Shown here: positions 8,870-18,142 of the stretch, one piece after another
How positions within the stretch are numbered: position 1 is the stretch's first letter
Layout: every line of letters starts with the position of its first letter
NCBI GenBank assembly: GCA_947470575.1
Contig: CANITX010000006.1
Coordinates: 1 to 41,733 of the forward strand
DNA from: Rhodospirillales bacterium
Lineage (GTDB): Bacteria > Pseudomonadota > Alphaproteobacteria > Rhodospirillales > CAMCUA01
Reading direction: 5' to 3'
Length of the DNA stretch: 41,733 nucleotides
The notes under the pieces: model-generated
Seen by the model: only the letters and a program-made list of their open reading frames with translations
Told to the model about the DNA's origin: nothing
The model's database searches: none
Program-made: the position numbers and the translations under genes

Positions 8870-9592
8870 TCAGATAACGCTGAGGCCAACCGTCAAGCCG
8901 CCATCGACGAACAGCGTTTGACCCGTGATGAAACCGGCCCGGTCGGAGACCAGGAAGGAAGCGGCCCCGGCGATATCCTCGGGCTCACCCATGCGGCCGA
9001 CCAGGATGCCGTTGACGATGGCCTTGGTACGCGGGCTTTCCGGCGGATTGTTCTTGCGAAAAAGGTCGGTGGCGATCGGCCCCGGGGCAATGCTGTTGAC
9101 CGTGATGCCATGCTTGCCGAGTTCCAGCGCCCAGGTACGCGTCAGTCCGTGGACGTTCGACTTGGACCCCCCGTAGACGCTCTGACCCGCCTTGCCGAGC
9201 GCCGCACGGCTGCCGATGTTGACGATCCGCCCGCGACCCTTCGCCTTCATCGCCGGCAGGCAGGCCTGCGTGCACTGAATGAGTTGCCCCAGGTTCAACG
9301 CCACCGTCTTATCGAGCTGATCGAGTGTGATCTCTTCGATCGGAGCGTGATAACCGCCGCCGGCGTTATTGACCAAATTATCCACTTGGTGCTCTGCCGT
9401 GACTTTGGCCAGCATGCTGGCCGCCGCCGCCCGATCCGTCAGGTCCACCCGATGGAAAATACCGCGATAGGTATTGTCCGGCGGCGTACGTGACAGGCCA
9501 ATGACCTGGTGTCCTTCGGCGATCAAGGCGTCGGCGATGGCCCGGCCGATACCCCGGCTGACGCCGGTGACCAGGGTTGTGTATTGCGTCAT
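8870..9592 (-). CDS. SDR-family NAD(P)-dependent oxidoreductase
   Basis: A 240-residue classical short-chain dehydrogenase/reductase. The Rossmann motif TGVSRGIG is at 9-16, the NNAG motif follows VDNLV near residue 76, and the catalytic residues are S129 (NIGSRAAL), Y141 and K145 (YGGSK). It ends in the usual GQTLFVDGG segment. It resembles FabG-like 3-oxoacyl reductases, but the setting among aldolases and a PLP enzyme suggests an alcohol or hydroxy-acid dehydrogenase. The ribosome site AAGGAA is upstream of the ATG at 9592, and the gene begins 30 bases after the DSD1-family gene, in one operon. Confidence 0.92.
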   Translation of the reverse strand: MTQYTTLVTGVSRGIGRAIADALIAEGHQVIGLSRTPPDNTYRGIFHRVDLTDRAAAASMLAKVTAEHQVDNLVNNAGGGYHAPIEEITLDQLDKTVALNLGQLIQCTQACLPAMKAKGRGRIVNIGSRAALGKAGQSVYGGSKSNVHGLTRTWALELGKHGITVNSIAPGPIATDLFRKNNPPESPRTKAIVNGILVGRMGEPEDIAGAASFLVSDRAGFITGQTLFVDGGLTVGLSVI

Positions 9593-9622
9593 ATGAACGG
9601 TTCCTTTTTTGGCTACCGCAGA

Positions 9623-10750
9623 CTAGCGGCCCGGTCCCCGGCCAGTGATCGGCCATACGGCTTCAACCCATCCATCGCGCACGCCGACGAAATGATCGTA
9701 CATGTTGACGGTCGGATCGCAATGTCCGGGGACCAGCAGCAGCTTGCTGCCCACATGCAGGCTGTGACCCGTGTCCGGCAGACGAATTTGGCCGTGCTCA
9801 TCGCCCTTGAAGATGTACTCCAGATCGGGCTGATCGTGGATCAAGGGCGGACCGCTGTCGATGGAGATCGCCTTCAATCCGGCATCGACGATGGCCCGAT
9901 CCCGCGCCGGTCGGCTCATCACCGTGGTATAGACGAACAGGCTTTGGGCGAAGCGCCGGAAGGGTTCCCCCGCTTCGTCGCGATTGCGCCCATAGTCGGC
10001 GTCCATGAAAATATAGGAACCGCATTGCAGCTCGGTATAGACGCCGCTTTCCATCTCCAGCCGATAGGTGCCGGTACCGCCGCCGGTGACGTCGGGACAG
10101 GGAAGCCCGGCGCGCTGCAGAGCGGCACGGGTTTGATTGACCTTGTCGACGATGCCGGCGATAGCGGCCTTGCGTTCCGCCGACGCGCGCAAATGCTGTG
10201 CGCCACCGTGATAGGCTTGTAAACCGCCGAAGTTCAGACCCGGCAACTCATCGATCAGCTTGGCCAGCTGTGCCGCGGGCTCTCCCGGCTCGATGCCGCA
10301 GCGGCCTACCCCGGCATCGATTTCGACCAGCACGCGCAACTCGACTCCGAAGCTCTGGGCCTCGATGCTCAGTTCTTCGATATTGGCCACATTGTCGACG
10401 CAGACGCCGATTCGCGCCCGTCGGGCCAGGGAAGCCAACCGGCGCAGCTTGGTCTGGCCGACGATTTCATTGCACACCAAAACATCAGCGATGCCGCCGT
10501 CGACCAGGGCCTCGGCCTCGCTGACCTTCTGCACGCACTGCCCGACGGCGCCCTGGGCGATTTGCTGCTGGGCGATAATGGCGCACTTATGCGTTTTACC
10601 GTGCGGGCGCAGCCGGATACCGCCGCGCCGCGCTTCATCGGCCATGCGCGCCATATTGGCCTCGAAAATGTCGAGATCGACGATCAGCGCCGGCGTATCG
10701 ACGTCTTCGATCGGCATGCCGGGTTCGGCCGGCGGACGTAGGGCGTACAT
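9623..10750 (-). CDS. DSD1 / D-threonine aldolase family PLP enzyme
   Basis: A fold-type III (alanine-racemase-like) PLP enzyme of 375 residues. The cofactor lysine is K52 in RLRPHGKTHKC. The C-terminal metal site typical of D-threonine aldolase and D-serine dehydratase appears as PGHCDPTVN, with H343 and D345 as likely ligands. GGGTGTYRLE is the phosphate-binding loop. Family members cleave beta-hydroxy-D-amino acids (D-threonine, D-3-hydroxyaspartate as in BhcC) or dehydrate D-serine; sequence alone does not decide which. The start at 10750 has GGGGGAG upstream. It is the first gene of the minus-strand catabolic cluster, divergent from the DUF4129 operon. The partner enzymes of the beta-hydroxyaspartate cycle are not seen. 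Confidence 0.88.
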   Translation of the reverse strand: MYALRPPAEPGMPIEDVDTPALIVDLDIFEANMARMADEARRGGIRLRPHGKTHKCAIIAQQQIAQGAVGQCVQKVSEAEALVDGGIADVLVCNEIVGQTKLRRLASLARRARIGVCVDNVANIEELSIEAQSFGVELRVLVEIDAGVGRCGIEPGEPAAQLAKLIDELPGLNFGGLQAYHGGAQHLRASAERKAAIAGIVDKVNQTRAALQRAGLPCPDVTGGGTGTYRLEMESGVYTELQCGSYIFMDADYGRNRDEAGEPFRRFAQSLFVYTTVMSRPARDRAIVDAGLKAISIDSGPPLIHDQPDLEYIFKGDEHGQIRLPDTGHSLHVGSKLLLVPGHCDPTVNMYDHFVGVRDGWVEAVWPITGRGPGR

Positions 10751-11034
10751 AGCTTAAACTCTCCCCCTGAGTACTCACCCGGAGGGCAACATGCCCGGGC
10801 TCCCCTGCTAGCCCCAGATGTCGCCCCCTCCGGCGCGGGCCCGTCCTAGCCTGCATCGCAGGCCGACCATTCGACGGAAGCACGCATGGTTATCTTGGGA
10901 GAAGCCAAGTACGAAGGCAAGGGCGCCGGGCAGGTTCTGCGGCAGCCCGATGACGGCTGGTTGACGAAATGACGTGCCGGCACCCATGATTCATCGGCCG
11001 GAAGGGACCGCTCACCCGGCAAGGAACCACCGTC

Positions 11035-11800
11035 ATGATCCGGCCTAAGACCCTCTGCCGACGAGAATGCCTTCATGCGGTGCTCGGCATAGCCCTACTC
11101 TGCGCCTTTGTGGCGCCGTACAATCAGGCTTATGCCGATCATCGCCCTGAAGCCGTACAGGCGACCGCCCGTCAAGTGCTGACCGACGGCTATTTTCAGT
11201 CCCGCCCCCCCCGGTCAACGGGAGTCCGCAACCCACGCCGCCGACATCGAACTGGCAGGACCAGTGGAACGCCCCGCCGGCAACGATGCTCATGGCCCGG
11301 AACCCTTGGATCTCAGGACACCTTCGGCGGCTGCACAGATCGGGACGGCATTTTTGTGGGTATTAACGGGCGTTGCCGGATTGCTGTTGGCCTTACAGTC
11401 CTTCCGGCTGCTGCGTTCGCACGTCCACCGCAGGCAACGAGCCAACAACGACCCCAAAATGGTGGGCGTCGGTACCGCCGCGCCCGACGAATCGCCGCTA
11501 ACCGCTGCCGACCGCCTGGCCGGCACGGAGCAAGCCGCCGACGCCGTACGCCGGCTTCTGCTGGATACCCTGGATCAACTACGTTTTCGGGCGGATAGAG
11601 CGACCGTCGCACCGTCGCGGACCGCCCGCGAGATCATGCGCACACCGATGCCCGCCCGTGCCCGGGCAGCTCTATCCATCTTGGTCGAATCGGAGGAACG
11701 CGGCCGATTCGGCGGCCGCATTGTCGGCCTTGCCACTTATCGCGCCTGTCGCGCCTGTTACGTGCGCTTTACCGCCTGGCTGGGAGCGCCGACGGCATGA
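11035..11800 (+). pseudogene. DUF4129-like membrane protein, apparent frameshift at a C8 tract
   Basis: The reading frame from ATG 11035 (AAGGAA upstream) gives a signal peptide (LHAVLGIALLCAFVAP, ending AYADH) and a short mature part to GYFQSR. At a run of eight C (11205-11212) the coding signal jumps by one base to another frame, open until TGA 11800. The second part has a membrane helix (FLWVLTGVAGLLLAL), a basic linker, then AADRLAGTEQAADAVRR and a helical C-terminus like DUF4129 proteins. Seven C would restore one 254-residue protein reading SRPPGQRESATH. It may be a pseudogene, a sequencing error or a slippage switch. The downstream DUF4350 gene starts on the ATGA overlap at 11797, so translation looks coupled. 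Confidence 0.7.
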
Positions 11801-13092
11801 CGGGAAGCCGTCATTCGGCGGACCTACCGGCCGGCGGCCCGGTCTTTCGCCGCCAGACGGCCATTTGGTTGATGGCCTTCGGCCTTTTCGCCTTCCTTGC
11901 TGCCATCGCACTGCGCGATGCGGCACCGGAGTTGGAAAGCCTGCGCAGCACGGGCGCTGACGCCTTTTCACATTCGGCCATCGGTCACGGCGCTTTCGTG
12001 GAAACGTTGGAGCGATTGGGATTTGCCGTCGACATCAGCAGGTTTCGCACCGCGCGCTCGAGCCGACCCGCCGACCTTCTGGTCATCGCCGCGCCTCCGG
12101 ATGCAGACAGCCTTAGCAACATCCTCGATTCGCTCGACCGCTACCGGCAATCCGCCGGCAATGTGTTGCTGGTCCTTCCCAAGTGGCAGGGGCGGCGCGA
12201 CCGCAACCAGCCGCGCTGGCTGGCCACCATAGAATTGGTGCCCGAACCGAGGATCGTCGCCATCTTGCGGCGCGCCCTGCAGAGCACCATCGGTCCGCGC
12301 GATGGCCGCATCGTCCGCCCCGGTTCGACAACATGGACCGACTCCAGCCTTGGGGACCTTCTTCCCGATATCGATCAACCGCAATTGCTAAGCTACATCG
12401 GCCTGCAGGCCGTGATTGGCACCCCGGATGGCGCCTTGATCGCCAGCATGCAACGCGGTGGCCGCACACTATGGGTGTTGTCAGACCCCGACCTGATCGA
12501 CAATCAGGGGCTTGGCCGCGGCGATAACGCCGCCTTGGCCCTGCGCCTGATCGAGGCGGCACTGCCCACCGGCGGACGCGTGATCTTCGACGAGACCATT
12601 CATGGCTTCGAGCGGCCGCCGAGCCTGTGGCGCGCGCTGCTCAATCCGCCGTTCCTGCCTGCAACCTTGGCCGGCATTGTCGCCATCGCGGCCGTTGGGT
12701 GGGCCGCCAACCGGCGCTTTGGCACGCCCCTACCGGCGCCGCAGGTGAAATCCGGCGGCAAGACCGGCCTGATCGCCAGCAGCGGCGACCTGTTGCTACG
12801 CGGGGGACACCGCAACGCCGTCCTGGCGGCCTTTGCGGCAACCCTGGCCCGTGACGTCGAGCGACGCCTCCATATACCCTCGGGATTGAACGATTCGGAT
12901 CGCACCGCTTGGCTCCGCCGATTGGGCATCGTCCGAAAAGCCACCATCGACGGCCCGGCCTTGCTGCGCCAAGCGGCGGATTCGGATACGGGCCGTCCGA
13001 GCGAAGCCGACATGACGAGAATGGCGCGCGAACTGCTACAATGGAGACGGGAGATGACCAATGGATCTGGACGCCGTTCGGACCCTGTGTGA
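11797..13092 (+). CDS. DUF4350-like membrane protein of the MoxR operon
   Basis: A 431-residue protein with a membrane helix near residues 25-48 ([17 protein letters not shown]), a soluble domain with Rossmann-like flavour ([40 protein letters not shown]), and a second helix near 290 ([19 protein letters not shown]). A cytoplasmic helical tail ends in [12 protein letters not shown]. This order matches DUF4350 proteins of MoxR/DUF58 operons, whose function is not known. The phrase [16 protein letters not shown] with an acidic-His motif is typical of the family. The ATG overlaps the previous stop (ATGA), and the end overlaps the MoxR gene by 32 bases, giving strong translational coupling. Confidence 0.78.
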   Translation: MTGSRHSADLPAGGPVFRRQTAIWLMAFGLFAFLAAIALRDAAPELESLRSTGADAFSHSAIGHGAFVETLERLGFAVDISRFRTARSSRPADLLVIAAPPDADSLSNILDSLDRYRQSAGNVLLVLPKWQGRRDRNQPRWLATIELVPEPRIVAILRRALQSTIGPRDGRIVRPGSTTWTDSSLGDLLPDIDQPQLLSYIGLQAVIGTPDGALIASMQRGGRTLWVLSDPDLIDNQGLGRGDNAALALRLIEAALPTGGRVIFDETIHGFERPPSLWRALLNPPFLPATLAGIVAIAAVGWAANRRFGTPLPAPQVKSGGKTGLIASSGDLLLRGGHRNAVLAAFAATLARDVERRLHIPSGLNDSDRTAWLRRLGIVRKATIDGPALLRQAADSDTGRPSEADMTRMARELLQWRREMTNGSGRRSDPV

Positions 13093-14017
13093 CGGATTGC
13101 GGGCCGAGGTCCGCAAAGCCGTCGTCGGCCAGGAAGCAGCCGTCGACCTTCTCCTGGTCGCGTTGCTATCCGACGGCCACATCCTGCTGGAAGGCGTTCC
13201 CGGCACGGCAAAGACCCTGCTTGCCCGCACCTTTGCCCGGGCGCTCGACCTGCGCTTCGGACGCATCCAGTTCACGCCCGACCTGATGCCCGGCGACGTC
13301 ATCGGCACCAACCTGTTCGATTTCAACGCCAACCGCTTCAACCTGACCAAGGGACCGATTTTCACTCAAATCCTGCTCGCCGACGAAATCAATCGCACGC
13401 CGCCGAAAACCCAGGCGGCTTTATTGGAGGCCATGCAGGAACGTGCGGTTACCATCGACGGCGCAACCCATCCCCTTGGCGACAGCTTCATGGTAATCGC
13501 CACCCAGAATCCCATCGAACATCACGGCACCTATCCACTGCCAGAAGCCCAACTCGACCGCTTTCTGTTCAAGTACACGCTCGGCTATCCCAGTCGCGAC
13601 GAGGAACGCGATGTGGTGCGCCGCCACGGCAACCGGACCGTCATGCCCGATCTGGACGCCTTGGGCATTCACCCTGTCGTCGGGTCCGCCGGTTTGGCCG
13701 AAGCGCGCCAGGCCGTTTCCGCCATTCGGCTGGCCGACGATGTGCTTGACTATGTCGTCGACCTGATTCGCGCCACCCGCGAGCACCCCGCCCTGCAATT
13801 CGGCGCTTCGCCAAGGGCCGCCAACATGCTGGCCAGCGGCGCCCGCGCTTTGGCTGCGCTGCGGGGCCGCGACTACGTTATCCCCGACGACGTCAAGGAA
13901 TTGGCGTCGCCCGCCCTGCGTCACCGCGTCATCCCGTTACCAGGCGCCGAAATCGAGGGTACCGACGCCGATTCGGTCGTCGCCGAGATCCTCGAGCGGG
14001 TCGCGGCACCGCGCTGA
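13061..14017 (+). CDS. MoxR-family AAA+ ATPase (DUF58-operon type)
   Basis: A 318-residue AAA+ ATPase of the classical MoxR subgroup. Walker A is GVPGTAKT (45-52), Walker B ILLADEIN (104-111), sensor 1 VIATQNP (145-151), with the hallmark [16 protein letters not shown] and the lid segment [16 protein letters not shown]. The start overlaps the DUF4350 frame by 32 bases and has GGGAG upstream. MoxR proteins of this type are proposed to act as chaperones with a VWA-like partner, here the DUF58 protein encoded 11 bases downstream. It is not closely similar to the MoxR protein at 2585-3436, which belongs to the CoxD-like branch. Confidence 0.95.
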   Translation: MDLDAVRTLCDGLRAEVRKAVVGQEAAVDLLLVALLSDGHILLEGVPGTAKTLLARTFARALDLRFGRIQFTPDLMPGDVIGTNLFDFNANRFNLTKGPIFTQILLADEINRTPPKTQAALLEAMQERAVTIDGATHPLGDSFMVIATQNPIEHHGTYPLPEAQLDRFLFKYTLGYPSRDEERDVVRRHGNRTVMPDLDALGIHPVVGSAGLAEARQAVSAIRLADDVLDYVVDLIRATREHPALQFGASPRAANMLASGARALAALRGRDYVIPDDVKELASPALRHRVIPLPGAEIEGTDADSVVAEILERVAAPR

Positions 14018-14028
14018 ACGGCAAGCGC

Positions 14029-15339
14029 ATGTATCCCACCCGTCGCGGATTGCTGCTGATCGGCGCCAACGTCCCGGCAGCGCTCGCCATGGGCATCCTG
14101 TGGCCAAGTGCGTGGCCGCTGTCCCTGGCACTGCTGGCGGCCAGCCTGTTAGCTGTGGGCATCGACGCGCTATGGGCGCTGCGGCCAACGGATGTCGGGA
14201 TCAATGTCATATGTCCGCCGGTCATTTACGTGGGCCGCCCGGAGACGGCGCAAATTACCGTTACCGTGCCGGCCGGAACGCCAAGGGTAGCTGCGGAATT
14301 GCTCGTCGACGTCGGCCGGCTGCTGGCGCCGCCCACGGCCGTGAGGCTGATGTTGATCGCCGATGCGCCGAACGACATCGGCGTCGCCCTGGCACCGCTT
14401 CGCCGCGGCATGGCCGAGATTCTATGCGTCTGGTTGCGCTGGGCCGGCCCCTGGGGGCTCACCTATCGGCAACGGATGCAGCCGGTAGCCGCTCAGATGC
14501 CGGTGCTTCCCGATATCCGTTCGGTGCGCGACGCGGCGCTTCGCTTCGCCGCGCGCGAAGGCATGCCCGGTGCTCGCCCGGACAGCGGCTCCGGCGAAGG
14601 TTCGTCCTTTCACGCGCTGCGCGATTACGTATTGGGGCGGGATCCGCGCGCCATCGACTGGAAACACTCAGCCCGCCACCGTTCCCTTCTGGTCAAGGAG
14701 TTCCAGGCCGAGCGCGATCATCAGATCGTGCTGGCTTTCGACACCGGACACCTGATGTCCGAACCACTGGACGGCATGGCCCGTCTCGATCGTGCCGTGA
14801 ACGCCGGGCTGCTGCTGGCTTATATGAGCTTACGCGGCGGCGACCGGGTCGGCCTGTTCGGATTCGATTCCCAGGTTCGCACGACGTTGGAGCCGGTGAC
14901 CGGAACTGCTGCCTTCGGCCGCCTGCAAAGGGCCGCAGCCACCTTGGAGTACGGTACGGAGGAGACCAATTTCACGCTTGGCCTGACATCGCTGACGGCC
15001 CGGCTTAACCGCCGTTCGCTGATCGTCGTCGTCACCGAATTCGTCGATACGGTGACGGCCGAGATGATGATCGATAACCTGGGCCGCGCCGCCCGCCGAC
15101 ACCTTGTGCTGTTCGTCACCTTGCGCGACAGCGATGTCGAGACGCTGGCGGAAGCCGAGCCCCGTTCCGCCGAGGATGTCGCTCGCGCGACCATCGCGCA
15201 CGATTTCCTGCGCGACCGTCAAGTGGTGTTCGAGCGTCTGCGGCGACTTGGCGTTCTCTGCCTGGAAGCACCCGGCCAGCTCATCGGACCGGAACTGCTC
15301 AATCGCTATCTCGACATCAAACGCCGCGAACTGATCTGA
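14029..15339 (+). CDS. DUF58 domain protein (VWA-like, membrane-anchored)
   Basis: A 436-residue protein. Two hydrophobic stretches at the N-terminus (about 8-45) anchor it in the membrane. The DUF58 signature is FHALRDYVLGRDPRAIDW, then SARHRSLLVKEFQAE, followed by a VWA-type Rossmann fold with FDTGHLMS in place of the first metal motif, and later GDRVGLFGFDS. The middle part contains a beta-sandwich-like region. It follows its MoxR partner by 11 bases and precedes the SpoIIM-like gene by 6. MoxR-DUF58 pairs are widespread and poorly understood; complex assembly or envelope functions have been suggested. The degenerate metal motif DTGHLMS may not bind metal. Confidence 0.93.
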   Translation: MYPTRRGLLLIGANVPAALAMGILWPSAWPLSLALLAASLLAVGIDALWALRPTDVGINVICPPVIYVGRPETAQITVTVPAGTPRVAAELLVDVGRLLAPPTAVRLMLIADAPNDIGVALAPLRRGMAEILCVWLRWAGPWGLTYRQRMQPVAAQMPVLPDIRSVRDAALRFAAREGMPGARPDSGSGEGSSFHALRDYVLGRDPRAIDWKHSARHRSLLVKEFQAERDHQIVLAFDTGHLMSEPLDGMARLDRAVNAGLLLAYMSLRGGDRVGLFGFDSQVRTTLEPVTGTAAFGRLQRAAATLEYGTEETNFTLGLTSLTARLNRRSLIVVVTEFVDTVTAEMMIDNLGRAARRHLVLFVTLRDSDVETLAEAEPRSAEDVARATIAHDFLRDRQVVFERLRRLGVLCLEAPGQLIGPELLNRYLDIKRRELI

Positions 15340-15345
15340 ATCGCC

Positions 15346-16383
15346 ATGGCCGACGATTTCCGACTGAAAAGTACCGTCTTTCGCCAGGAACGCGAGCCGT
15401 CCTGGCGCGAGTTGGAGGCGCTGGTCCAACGCTGGGAATCGCGGGGGCTGCGGGGCCTTTCCGCCACCCAGGCGCTGCGCCTGCCGTTGCTTTATCGCGC
15501 CGCGCTGTCTTCGCTGTCCGTGGCGCGCTCGATTTCGTTGGACCGCAACCTGTCGGACTATCTGGAGAGCCTGTCAGCGCGCGCCTATTTTTGCGTTCAT
15601 GGCGTTCACACGGCGCCGCTGGCGGCCGTCCGGACATTTTTCTTCCGCCAGTTTCCCGACGCCATACGCCAATCCGCCTGGGCCATCGGGCTCGCAATCC
15701 TGATCTTTACCGCGGGCATCGCCACCGGCCTGATCCTGACCCTGATCAACGACGATTGGTTCTTCGCTTTCGTCAGCAGCGCCATGGCCGGCGACCGCAC
15801 GCCGGACAGCACGACAGCCAATCTGCGCGCCGCACTCTATAACTTCGACATCAAACTGACGGACATGCTGAAATTGTTCGCCGCCGAGTTATTTTCCCAC
15901 AATGCCGGCATCGGCCTGCTCTGCTTCGCCTTCGGGTTTGCCTTTGGGGTGCCGGTGGTTCTGTTGCTGTTTTCCAACGGCGCCACGCTGGGCGCCTTTG
16001 TCGCGCTTTATGCCAGCCACGGCCTGACCTACGAACTTCTTGGCTGGATGCTGATCCATGGGATCACCGAGATTCTGGCGCTGCTGCTGTGCGCCGCGGC
16101 CGGTTTGATGCTGGGCAGGGCGATGGCTTTTCCCGGCCGTCGCCAACGACTCGACGCCCTGGCGGATGCGGGACGAACGGCGGGTCGCCTGGCCGTCGGC
16201 GCCATTTTCCTGTTTTTTATCGCCGCCGTCCTGGAGGCCTTTCCCCGCCAGTTGATAACCCAAGACCATATCCGCTGGCTGATCGCCGTCAGCAGTTTGT
16301 TCATTTGGGGTTTGTACATCACCGCCACCTGGCGCGGCCGAAAGGTCGATAGCACGGACGCCGTTCATGACGGTATCAGCTGA
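15346..16383 (+). CDS. Stage II sporulation protein M-like membrane protein
   Basis: A 345-residue polytopic membrane protein of the SpoIIM/DUF95 family. A basic N-terminal soluble part of about 100 residues is followed by hydrophobic segments: one near 110-133 (WAIGLAILIFTAGIATGLIL), several between about 185 and 255, and two near the C-terminus. The conserved LIHGITEILALLL motif contains the family His-Gly...Glu. In Bacillus SpoIIM works with SpoIID/SpoIIP in peptidoglycan hydrolysis during engulfment; in non-sporulating proteobacteria the homologue sits, as here, in MoxR-DUF58 operons with unknown role. Spacing of 6 bases to DUF58 and a 17-base overlap with the RDD gene mark one operon. 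Confidence 0.88.
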   Translation: MADDFRLKSTVFRQEREPSWRELEALVQRWESRGLRGLSATQALRLPLLYRAALSSLSVARSISLDRNLSDYLESLSARAYFCVHGVHTAPLAAVRTFFFRQFPDAIRQSAWAIGLAILIFTAGIATGLILTLINDDWFFAFVSSAMAGDRTPDSTTANLRAALYNFDIKLTDMLKLFAAELFSHNAGIGLLCFAFGFAFGVPVVLLLFSNGATLGAFVALYASHGLTYELLGWMLIHGITEILALLLCAAAGLMLGRAMAFPGRRQRLDALADAGRTAGRLAVGAIFLFFIAAVLEAFPRQLITQDHIRWLIAVSSLFIWGLYITATWRGRKVDSTDAVHDGIS

Positions 16384-17350
16384 CCGAGTTGCCCATTCGC
16401 GGGTTGCTCCCTTGCAACAGCATGCCGGCGATGGGCGCGATACCCGTCGCCGCTCGGTGCTGACCCCCGAAGGCGTCGCTTTGTCATTGCAGCGGGCCAG
16501 TACCGGCAGCCGTTTCATCGCCTTGCTCGTCGATCTGCTCATCGTCCTCATGCTGTTGATCATTCCCGGCATCGCCATTGTCGTTGCCATCCAGGCATTC
16601 GATATGCCTCGGATAGCCGCCGGATGGGTCTTCACCGCCCTTCTGGTTGCCAGTTTCCTGCTGCGTACGTTCTACTTCGCCGCCTTCGAGTTGCGCTGGC
16701 AGGGACGTACGCCGGGCAAGCGCTGGCTGCGCATCCGGGTCATCGAGCGCCACGGCCGGCCTTTGACCGCGGGCGCCATCTTTGCCCGAAACCTGGCCCG
16801 CGAAGCCGAATTGTTTGTGCCGCTGAGTCTGCTGGCGGCCGGCGGCAGTGCCGGAGTCGACGGCTGGATCCGCCTGGCCACACTGGCCTGGCTCGGCCTG
16901 TTCCTCGCCATGCCGCTGTTCAACCGCGACCGGCTCAGGGTCGGCGATCTCATCGGCGGCACCATGGTGATCGCCAATCCGAAGGCCATCCTGCTCGACG
17001 ACATGGCTGGCATCGCCGGCGTCGGCGGACCGGCCGAACGCTTCCGCTTCACTCCGGCCCAGCTACAAACCTACGGCATCTACGAGCTACAGGTTCTCGA
17101 AGAAGTGCTGCGACTGCCGGAAGGCCCGGTCGCCTTGGACACGCGCCGAGCCGTGGCCGGAAAAATCAGGCAGCGCATCGGCTGGAGCGCCAGCGATTCA
17201 CAGGCGCCGCAAAACGATACGGAAGCCGATCCCCGGCCCTTCCTGGAAGCCTATTACGCCGCGCTGCGCGGCAATCTGGAAACCGGCCTGCTGTTCGGCC
17301 GGCGGCGGTTGCGCCAAGCCGCCAAGGGCTCAATGCCGCCGTCGCTGTGA
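16367..17350 (+). CDS. RDD family membrane protein
   Basis: A 327-residue protein. A cytosolic start is followed by the RDD domain from about residue 45: the Arg-Asp pair lies in GSRFIALLVDLLIVLML, and hydrophobic segments follow at VFTALLVASFLLRTFYF and WLGLFLAMPLF. The typical GRTPGKRWLRIRVI and DLIGGTMVI motifs are present. The last 110 residues are soluble, with LQTYGIYELQVLEEVLR, an extension seen in RDD proteins of MoxR operons. RDD proteins are proposed transporters or membrane scaffolds. Its start overlaps the SpoIIM-like gene by 17 bases. It ends only 6 bases from the convergent gene at 17357. Confidence 0.9.
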   Translation: MTVSADRVAHSRVAPLQQHAGDGRDTRRRSVLTPEGVALSLQRASTGSRFIALLVDLLIVLMLLIIPGIAIVVAIQAFDMPRIAAGWVFTALLVASFLLRTFYFAAFELRWQGRTPGKRWLRIRVIERHGRPLTAGAIFARNLAREAELFVPLSLLAAGGSAGVDGWIRLATLAWLGLFLAMPLFNRDRLRVGDLIGGTMVIANPKAILLDDMAGIAGVGGPAERFRFTPAQLQTYGIYELQVLEEVLRLPEGPVALDTRRAVAGKIRQRIGWSASDSQAPQNDTEADPRPFLEAYYAALRGNLETGLLFGRRRLRQAAKGSMPPSL

Positions 17351-17356
17351 GAGTGG

Positions 17357-18136
17357 TCAGTCGAAGACCGCGGTGACGCGGCCGATGTCGATCCCGTCCT
17401 TGGCCATCCGAAGGTCGTAGTAGGTGACGCCCAAGACCACGAGCCAATATATGCCGAGCACCGCCGAGATGGCGTTGTAAATGGCGCTTCCCAGCCCGCC
17501 AAACGGCAGGGCAAAAGATATGGTCCACATAACTGCACCCATGATCGCCCCCATCAGCACGGCCATCCCCAGCAGCCGCCAACGGTTGCCTTGGGTCAGG
17601 AAGGCGCTGCGGCGCAAGCTGGCGATAATGCCAGGGCGTTCCATGACCATCACAGGAAACACCACCCACAGCATCAGAAGGAAGATCACCCCGGGAACAA
17701 CAAGGAGAATGCTTCCCAGCACAATGATGACGTACCACACCAGCATCAGAACGATGGCCGGCAGCAACACGTTCAGGCCATAGCGCAGCCATTGACCCAG
17801 GCCCTCCGGCCGCCCTCTCAGATCCTGGACCGTACCGTAGGTGACGATGGCCATGAGAAAGGCGCTGAAGACAACGGCCAATAACCAATAAGCCGCGATA
17901 CCGCCGCCATCGGGGAACCCGGACGCCTCGCCCGCCGCCTCCCCCATGGCCATGTTCGTCAGGTCGCCCAGAAACAGGTGGAACATGACTCCCTGGAAGA
18001 TGACGTTCAGCAAGGTAACCGCACCCAGAGATATCAGGTTGCGGCGAATCACGCCAAAGCTGCGGCTGAGGACCGAACCGATCTCCAGCTTCGCGACCGG
18101 CGCCAATGCCTGGCCCGCGCTGTCCTGTTCGCCCAT
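17357..18136 (-). CDS. Polytopic membrane protein, GDPD-membrane-domain/DUF-type
   Basis: A 259-residue membrane protein. A cytosolic start (AKLEIGSVLSRSFGVIRRN) leads into about six hydrophobic segments: LISLGAVTLLNVIFQGV, YWLLAVVFSAFLMAI, VLLPAIVLMLVWYVIIV, a following VVPGVIFLLMLWVVFPV, and two near the C-terminus. The pattern VVPGVIFLLMLWVVFPVMVME plus a helix with SLRRSAFLTQGNRW resembles the membrane domain of glycerophosphodiester phosphodiesterases and related YciC/DUF975 proteins; no catalytic domain is present. The ATG at 18136 is supported by an AGGA site directly after a G9 run. It converges on the MoxR operon with 6 bases between the stops. Confidence 0.72.
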   Translation of the reverse strand: MGEQDSAGQALAPVAKLEIGSVLSRSFGVIRRNLISLGAVTLLNVIFQGVMFHLFLGDLTNMAMGEAAGEASGFPDGGGIAAYWLLAVVFSAFLMAIVTYGTVQDLRGRPEGLGQWLRYGLNVLLPAIVLMLVWYVIIVLGSILLVVPGVIFLLMLWVVFPVMVMERPGIIASLRRSAFLTQGNRWRLLGMAVLMGAIMGAVMWTISFALPFGGLGSAIYNAISAVLGIYWLVVLGVTYYDLRMAKDGIDIGRVTAVFD

Positions 18137-18142
18137 ATTCCT

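Noticed and set aside
9623-10750. Naming the PLP enzyme bhcC of the beta-hydroxyaspartate cycle
   Set aside because: The metal and PLP motifs fit the whole D-threonine aldolase/D-serine dehydratase family, and the other bhc genes are not present.
10849-10863. Small hairpin GCCTGC-ATC-GCAGGC in the 284-base divergent gap
   Set aside because: Only 6 bp in GC-rich DNA and not placed at a gene end; too likely by chance to call a feature.
10886-10972. A 28-codon open frame (MVILGEAKYEGKGAGQ...) in the divergent gap before the DUF4129-like gene
   Set aside because: No good ribosome site, no recognisable feature and a length expected by chance.
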